From positions 62,001-126,000 of the forward strand of contig CANOFW010000003.1 of assembly GCA_947565425.1 (NCBI GenBank): a stretch of 64,000 nucleotides of DNA, in the 5' to 3' direction. Under the pieces are notes generated by a model that was not told the DNA's origin, ran no database searches, and saw only the letters and a program-made list of their open reading frames with translations. The translations under genes and the position numbers were made by a program. Numbering within the stretch: the first letter of the stretch is position 1; each line of letters begins with the position of its first letter. This DNA is from an uncultured Lachnospiraceae bacterium. GTDB taxonomy: Bacteria; Bacillota; Clostridia; Lachnospirales; Lachnospiraceae. Positions 59,270 through 64,000 of the stretch are shown piece after piece.

Positions 59270-60373
59270 ATGGAAATGGATTTGGAGCAGAAGGTAGTGG
59301 ATTTAGAACAAAAGATGCATGAACTTCAAGCAGAGAATCATGCACGAAAAAAAGAAAATGAATCAATGGTGAAGCTGATCCGTGAATTATATTCTATCAA
59401 TAGTCAGGTAATGAATGAACTGGGAACAATTACTGAAAATTTCAACGCGCTCAATATCAATCAGATGTTGAGCAAAGCCCATCTGGGAAATTTGAAGTAT
59501 GAACTGATGGATCCTACACTTCAAAAGGAAGAGTATCATTATCCTGTGATTCGCGATGCAAATGAGACATTGGAAGAAATTATCAAAGGGAAAAAGTCAA
59601 TCGCTCGTTTTGGCGATGGTGAATTTGCACAAATTAGTAAGCTGGAGAGACATAAATTCCAGAAATTAAGCGATACATTGGCAGTCCGATTAGAGGAAGT
59701 GCTGCACAGCCATCATCCGCGTATGTTAATTGCGCTTGCCGATAATTATGGAGCCCTGGAGAGGTTTACAGAAGACGCTGCAAATGCGATACGCCTTTAT
59801 ATGATGAGAGAAAATGCCAGAATGAAACAAATAGAGCTTTTGGAGCATGACAGAGTTTATTATGACGCCTATGTCTCACGGCCATATGTGATGTTTAAGG
59901 ATCATCAGACGGATGCGCCGCGAAAGCGGTTTAAAGCGATAAAAGAAATATGGCGGGGACGTAATGTAATTATCGTGGAGGGTGCACAGACCAGAATGGG
60001 CGTTGGCAACGATTTGATGGAGGGAGCTCGGGAGATAAAACGTATTCTTGCTCCGGCGACCAGTTCTTTTGATCGTTATGACGATATTTTGAAAGCATCC
60101 TTAGAGTATGCCGACGCTGATACGCTCTTCTTGATTGCCATGGGACCGTCGGCAGGCGTGCTTGCCTATGATTTGACGGTGGAAGGTTACCAGGCGATTG
60201 ATATTGGACACCTGGATTTGGAATATGAGTGGTTCCTTGCCGGGAAAGGCGAGAGAGTTGCAGTAAAGTATAAATATAATAATGAATTGGAAGGCGATGA
60301 AGAGGCAGAAGAACTTCATGATCCAGTTTATGAAGCACAAATTATAGCAGATTTATCCAGTGTTCAAGTTTAA
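59270..60373 (+). CDS. GT-D-fold glycosyltransferase (DUF1792-like)
   Basis: 367 residues. The N-terminal about 75 residues are a coiled coil (EQKVVDLEQKMHELQAENHA). The following domain has SIARFGDGEFAQISKLE, RNVIIVEGAQTRMGVGND and IAMGPSAGVLAYDL, the pattern of GT-D transferases such as those that extend glycans on streptococcal serine-rich-repeat adhesins. A protein O-glycosylation role near flagellin fits. Confidence 0.8.
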   Translation: MEMDLEQKVVDLEQKMHELQAENHARKKENESMVKLIRELYSINSQVMNELGTITENFNALNINQMLSKAHLGNLKYELMDPTLQKEEYHYPVIRDANETLEEIIKGKKSIARFGDGEFAQISKLERHKFQKLSDTLAVRLEEVLHSHHPRMLIALADNYGALERFTEDAANAIRLYMMRENARMKQIELLEHDRVYYDAYVSRPYVMFKDHQTDAPRKRFKAIKEIWRGRNVIIVEGAQTRMGVGNDLMEGAREIKRILAPATSSFDRYDDILKASLEYADADTLFLIAMGPSAGVLAYDLTVEGYQAIDIGHLDLEYEWFLAGKGERVAVKYKYNNELEGDEEAEELHDPVYEAQIIADLSSVQV

Positions 60374-60390
60374 AAAGTGGAGGACATAGG

Positions 60391-61479
60391 ATGGTTGAAG
60401 AAAAAGATTATAAGTCAACGGAGCAGGAAGCGTTGGCGGAAGAGCAAAGAGAGCAGGTATGGCAGGGGACTTGGGGGAAAGATGTAAATTTGTACCTTGG
60501 AAAGATTGACAATCTTCTAGCACAAGGAACCCGCGAGAGCAGGATGCAAATAAAGGCAATGTTCATGGATAGGGAATTTTTTGAGCATTATAAGCAGGTG
60601 GATGCGTTTGCAATGATGTTTGTTATTATGAGCATCTACGAGATGGAAGACGCCAGAGGCATTTCACCGACAATCTTAGAACAGGCGGATACGGTGGAGG
60701 GGCTGTTGGATGTAATGTTCCAATTTAAAATGATTCTCTACCGTCTGGATTTTGGGGTTGGTCAGGAGACGAGAACAGAGTTGCTGTCGTTTATAAAGGA
60801 ACGTTCGGTATCATCAACCTGGATGAGTGTAATGCTGACAACATCCGTTTTTCGTCCGCTGACGATGGCCTTGAAGTTGGAGAAAATTTTTGCTGATGAG
60901 GGGTTGCAGCAATTATGGCTTTCCATATTGTTCTTTCTCGAGGAATATTTACCGGGGAATTATCGGATTATTGCCAGAATTGCGGCTATTTACCGGGAGA
61001 ATGGGCGACCGGAGGTAGCAGCGGACTATCAAAAGAGAATTCCTGAGATTCCAGAAAAACTGCAAGCGCAAAAGGAACTCATCTTTGAGTGCCAGGAGTT
61101 ATTATGGAAAATGCAATATAAGGAAGCCGGTGCGGACAGGCTAATTGTAAAGTTTATGAAGAATAAGAAAATGGAAGATGTCTTGTGGGAATTCGTGTTG
61201 GAACATTGCACTGTGGAAGACAAAGAATATTATCTGCGCATTGCGGAACTTCTTCTGGAGGCAGAAGAACCAGAGAAAGTAGGGAGCGTCTTAAAACGTT
61301 CTTTGAAGTCGGCACCGGGGGATGAGATAGCATTATGTCTTTTGGCAGAAATTGCGGTAAACTGTGGCAATATAGATGATGCGCTGGCATATTTATCGCA
61401 GATTGAAAATCCTGGCAAATTGGCGATGAAGTTCCAGAGGACTTGCGTGCAGTTAAAGGAGAGAAGGCAGCATGAATGA
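60391..61479 (+). CDS. Unknown helical-repeat protein of the glycan operon
   Basis: 362 residues, entirely helical, with TPR-like pairs in the second half (IIARIAAIYRENGRPEVAAD, LRIAELLLEAEEPEKVGSVL, LLAEIAVNCGNIDDALAYLS). No signal peptide. Probably a scaffold for the glycosyltransferases. Overlaps the next gene by eight bases. Confidence 0.6.
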   Translation: MVEEKDYKSTEQEALAEEQREQVWQGTWGKDVNLYLGKIDNLLAQGTRESRMQIKAMFMDREFFEHYKQVDAFAMMFVIMSIYEMEDARGISPTILEQADTVEGLLDVMFQFKMILYRLDFGVGQETRTELLSFIKERSVSSTWMSVMLTTSVFRPLTMALKLEKIFADEGLQQLWLSILFFLEEYLPGNYRIIARIAAIYRENGRPEVAADYQKRIPEIPEKLQAQKELIFECQELLWKMQYKEAGADRLIVKFMKNKKMEDVLWEFVLEHCTVEDKEYYLRIAELLLEAEEPEKVGSVLKRSLKSAPGDEIALCLLAEIAVNCGNIDDALAYLSQIENPGKLAMKFQRTCVQLKERRQHE

Positions 61480-62149
61480 TAAGAAAATATGTTTTATCGC
61501 CTGTGTGAACCATGATAAATATGAACGGGAGATGTTGAAGTATATCAATCACTTGGAGGTTCCGGAAAACTATACGGTGGAATGCATGTCTATCCGTGGG
61601 GCGAAGTCCATGGCGGCAGGATATAATGAAGGAATGCAAAGCAGCGATGCCAAATATAAAATCTATCTTCATCAAGACGTTTTTATTGTCAATCCGCATT
61701 TTATCAGGGATATGTTACATATCTTTGCAGATGAACGTATCGGTATGCTGGGGATGGTCGGCGCGCCGAAGATGCCGGAGAATGCTATTATGTGGAATGC
61801 GCCGCGGGTAGGTAAGATTTACTATAACGCCATATACGAGTCGAAGGAAAGTGAAATTGGCCGGATAGAGGGAAACTACTGTGAGGTGGAGGCTGTTGAC
61901 GGTTTACTGATGGCAACGCAGTATGATTTGAAATGGCGCGAAGATTTATTTCACAATTGGGATTTTTATGACGCATCTCAAAGTCAGGAGTTTATACGGC
62001 AGGGATATAAGGTGGTGGTGCCAAACCAGGAACAGCCCTGGTGCATTCACGACGATGGCTTTTATAATCTCAAGAATTATTATGAATCAAGGAAAATATT
62101 TAACGCGTACTATAGAGGCGAAAAAACAATGAGAATGCAGGAGGAATAA
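61472..62149 (+). CDS. Glycosyltransferase, GT2-like (PF13712 type)
   Basis: 225 residues. SIRGAKSMAAGYNEGMQSSD and YKIYLHQDVFIVNPHFIRDM show the family layout in which an HQD replaces the usual DxD. Later VDGLLMATQYDLKWREDLFH and WDFYDASQSQEFIRQGYKV are conserved. The start overlaps the preceding gene by eight bases. Confidence 0.8.
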   Translation: MNDKKICFIACVNHDKYEREMLKYINHLEVPENYTVECMSIRGAKSMAAGYNEGMQSSDAKYKIYLHQDVFIVNPHFIRDMLHIFADERIGMLGMVGAPKMPENAIMWNAPRVGKIYYNAIYESKESEIGRIEGNYCEVEAVDGLLMATQYDLKWREDLFHNWDFYDASQSQEFIRQGYKVVVPNQEQPWCIHDDGFYNLKNYYESRKIFNAYYRGEKTMRMQEE

Positions 62150-62151
62150 AG

Positions 62152-63858
62152 ATGTACCATGAACTGATCGAAAAGTTGAACCCCAAACCGACATTTAACC
62201 TTAAATGGTATAAGGATGGGGACTTGTATTCAGATGGAGATGTTGAGGACTTACTCATTAAGTTGATAGCCGAGAATGAACCGGAAAAATATTCAGATAT
62301 AATCCTGGCAAATATGAGCTGGCCGACTTACTACCATTTGACGCATCTGCGGAAAAATATTTTGAATTGGTATCCGTTTGAGAAGGAGAACAGCGTATTG
62401 GAAATCGGTTGCGGTATGGGCGCCATTACCAACATGCTCTGTGAGAAGTGCCATGATGTAACGGCAGTAGAGCTCTCAAAGCGGAGAGCGACAGCAACGC
62501 TGCTGCGCTGCCGCGAGAAGGAGAATCTGGAAATTATTGTCGGTAATTTAAATGATATCCAGTTTGACAAGAAGTTTGACTATATTACGCTGATTGGCGT
62601 GTTGGAATATCAGGGAACTTATACGAATACAGATAATCCCTACCTTGATTTCCTGATGGAGATTAAGAAATACTTAAAACCGGGCGGAAAGCTTCTCATT
62701 GCCATTGAGAATAAATATGGCCTCAAGTATTGGTGCGGCGCCAGGGAGGACCATACCGGATTTCCGTTTGAGGGGATGAATCAATATTCTATCACCAATA
62801 AGGGTGTAAGGACCTTTTCTAAAAAGGAACTGGAAAATTTGGTGAGGGACAGTGGGTTTGCACATTCCTTCTTTTATTATCCACTACCGGATTATAAGCT
62901 GCCGACGGTGCTTTACTCGCAAAAGCAGTTGCCTAAGAATGAGAACATGCATAACTTGCAGCCATATTATATTCCAGATAGAACCACATTAGTTGCCGAC
63001 GAGATGGGTGCTTATAAGGATGTCATTGAAAACGGTGTGTTTGAGTTTTTTGCCAATTCTTTCCTTGTAGAGTGTTCAGATGACGAGCATTTGGGCAGGG
63101 TTACGTTTAGCTGTTTCAGTACGGAGAGAAAGGAAAAGTACCGGATTGCCACGGTGTTTACCGATGAGGGCAAGGTGGAAAAAATACCGCTCAATGAGAC
63201 GGAAGGGGCGGCCCATATATGGCAAAGTGTGAAGAATGGACTTGCCCTGCAAAAAGCAGGGAAGAACGTGCTGCCGATGCAGCTTAAAAATGGGAGGCTG
63301 GTGTCTGAGTTTGTACAGGGGCAGTCGCTGGAAGAGCGGGTACTGGCAGCAGTAGAACGGAAAAATAAATTTGAGGTATGTCGGATTTTGGATCAGATGT
63401 ACCAGGAAATCCTCACATCTTCAGAACATATCGGGGCAGAGGAGAATATTTTCTATACGATGGAAATTGACAAAGATGTAAATGCGGACAAATATGGCCC
63501 CATATTAAAGGTTGGGTTTATTGATATGATTTTGCGCAATGCGTTTTATGTTGATGGGCAGATTCAATGGTTTGACCAGGAATGGGTGTTAGAGTGCGTT
63601 CCGGCGGGATTTGTTTTCTACCGATTGTTGACTTCCTTGTATCCGTCATTCCCCTATGTGGATAAGGTTCTTCCAGTCGGTGAAATTGCCAATAAATATG
63701 GTCTGCTTGCGGCATGGAACGAGTACAATATGATGGAGCGCTTGTTTGCAGATATGGTCATTGACTATGCGCATGTTACGGAGAGTAATGTTTACCGCAA
63801 AGGAGACAGAGCGGCTTGTTTGAATAATATCCAGAAGTTGTTGGGGATGGCGCCATAA
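62152..63858 (+). CDS. Methyltransferase with a kinase-like C-terminal region
   Basis: 568 residues. Residues about 70-235 are a class I SAM methyltransferase: NSVLEIGCGMGAITNMLCEK, VTAVELSKRRATATLL, YITLIGVLEYQGTY and LKPGGKLLIAIENKYG. Residues about 330-520 have the strand pattern of aminoglycoside-phosphotransferase-like folds (LVSEFVQGQSLEERVL, and FIDMILRNAFYVDGQIQWFD with QEW). Such fusions occur in glycan clusters. It starts two bases after the preceding stop. Confidence 0.75.
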   Translation: MYHELIEKLNPKPTFNLKWYKDGDLYSDGDVEDLLIKLIAENEPEKYSDIILANMSWPTYYHLTHLRKNILNWYPFEKENSVLEIGCGMGAITNMLCEKCHDVTAVELSKRRATATLLRCREKENLEIIVGNLNDIQFDKKFDYITLIGVLEYQGTYTNTDNPYLDFLMEIKKYLKPGGKLLIAIENKYGLKYWCGAREDHTGFPFEGMNQYSITNKGVRTFSKKELENLVRDSGFAHSFFYYPLPDYKLPTVLYSQKQLPKNENMHNLQPYYIPDRTTLVADEMGAYKDVIENGVFEFFANSFLVECSDDEHLGRVTFSCFSTERKEKYRIATVFTDEGKVEKIPLNETEGAAHIWQSVKNGLALQKAGKNVLPMQLKNGRLVSEFVQGQSLEERVLAAVERKNKFEVCRILDQMYQEILTSSEHIGAEENIFYTMEIDKDVNADKYGPILKVGFIDMILRNAFYVDGQIQWFDQEWVLECVPAGFVFYRLLTSLYPSFPYVDKVLPVGEIANKYGLLAAWNEYNMMERLFADMVIDYAHVTESNVYRKGDRAACLNNIQKLLGMAP

Positions 63859-63900
63859 GCTTGCGCCGGTAGTTTGGAGACGGAAGTGGAAGCGGGTATG

Positions 63901-63939
63901 GATAGGAGTAGAAATAACAGGTACAGATAGGAGTGGAAA
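63901..63939 (+). repeat. Duplicated ribosome-binding-site segment
   Basis: GATAGGAGTAGAAA (63901-63914) and GATAGGAGTGGAAA (63926-63939), 25 bp apart, the second serving the gene at 63941. Another case in this window of a duplicated Shine-Dalgarno region. Confidence 0.6.
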
Positions 63940-63940
63940 A

Positions 63941-64000
63941 ATGAAAAAAGTTTCTGTAATATGTGTAGATTGCGATAGCAGTTATATTGACAGGATGTTA
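63941..64000 (+). CDS. Start of next gene in the glycan operon (partial)
   Basis: ATG after ATAGGAGTGGAAAA; 20 codons are open to the window edge (MKKVSVICVDCDSSYIDRML). The VSVICV strand opening is common in glycosyltransferases, but too little is present to name it. Confidence 0.6.
   Translation, partial: MKKVSVICVDCDSSYIDRML

Overview
The window (about 43% G+C by eye) looks like a chromosome segment of a motile, anaerobic, Gram-positive gut bacterium of the Lachnospiraceae (Clostridia; Roseburia/Eubacterium-like). Evidence: strong AGGAGG ribosome binding sites, S14 and L36 of the zinc-binding type, an anaerobic class III ribonucleotide reductase under NrdR boxes, a class B sortase, Big_2/MBG-repeat surface proteins, and a sigma-28 flagellar regulon with FliW and CsrA.

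Layout. 1-8807: S10/spc ribosomal operon from the last codons of rpsC through secY, adk, map, a KOW protein and infA. 8808-14790: an accessory block inserted between infA and rpmJ, which are normally adjacent. It holds an XRE regulator, a small convergent gene, a large cysteine-containing flagellin, a zinc-ribbon protein with a sigma-28 promoter, and a flagellin carrying an HExxH metallopeptidase domain (flagellinolysin type). 14798-18935: alpha operon (rpmJ, rpsM, rpsK, rpsD, rpoA, rplQ) with its own promoter. 19029-31679: housekeeping and envelope genes (putP, two secreted proteins, nrdDG, an L,D-transpeptidase, a methyltransferase, lgt, and an unknown gene behind a sigma-28-type promoter). 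31979-41934: surface operon of a 2406-residue repeat protein, a class B sortase and a leucine-rich-repeat protein with a TPKTG sorting signal. 42192-54483: late flagellar genes flgM-flgN-flgK-flgK-flgL-fliW-csrA, then flaG-fliD-fliS-(fliT-like), then the main flagellin. 54484-64000: glycosyltransferases and partners, probably for flagellin glycosylation: three minus-strand CgeB-like paralogues, then a plus-strand operon running off the window.

How it works together. Sigma-28-type promoters (TAAA or TAAG, 15 bp, then xCCGATAA/T) precede the zinc-ribbon/flagellinolysin pair, flgM, flaG and the main flagellin, with weaker candidates at the first flagellin and gene 31032. FlgM holds sigma-28 until the hook is complete. 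FliW and CsrA probably tune flagellin translation, because the main flagellin leader shows a GGA-loop hairpin upstream of a GGA-containing ribosome binding site. FliS, FlgN and the FliT-like protein are the export chaperones.

Most unusual items: the proteolytic-flagellin block inside the ribosomal superoperon; a 174-bp element after flgL that folds on paper into a gap-free four-way junction; a 76-bp near-perfect palindrome after fliS; tandem repeats that duplicate ribosome binding sites with mini-ORFs (87 bp before adk, 33 bp before flgK); and a hairpin-forming repeat family confined to ribosomal spacers.
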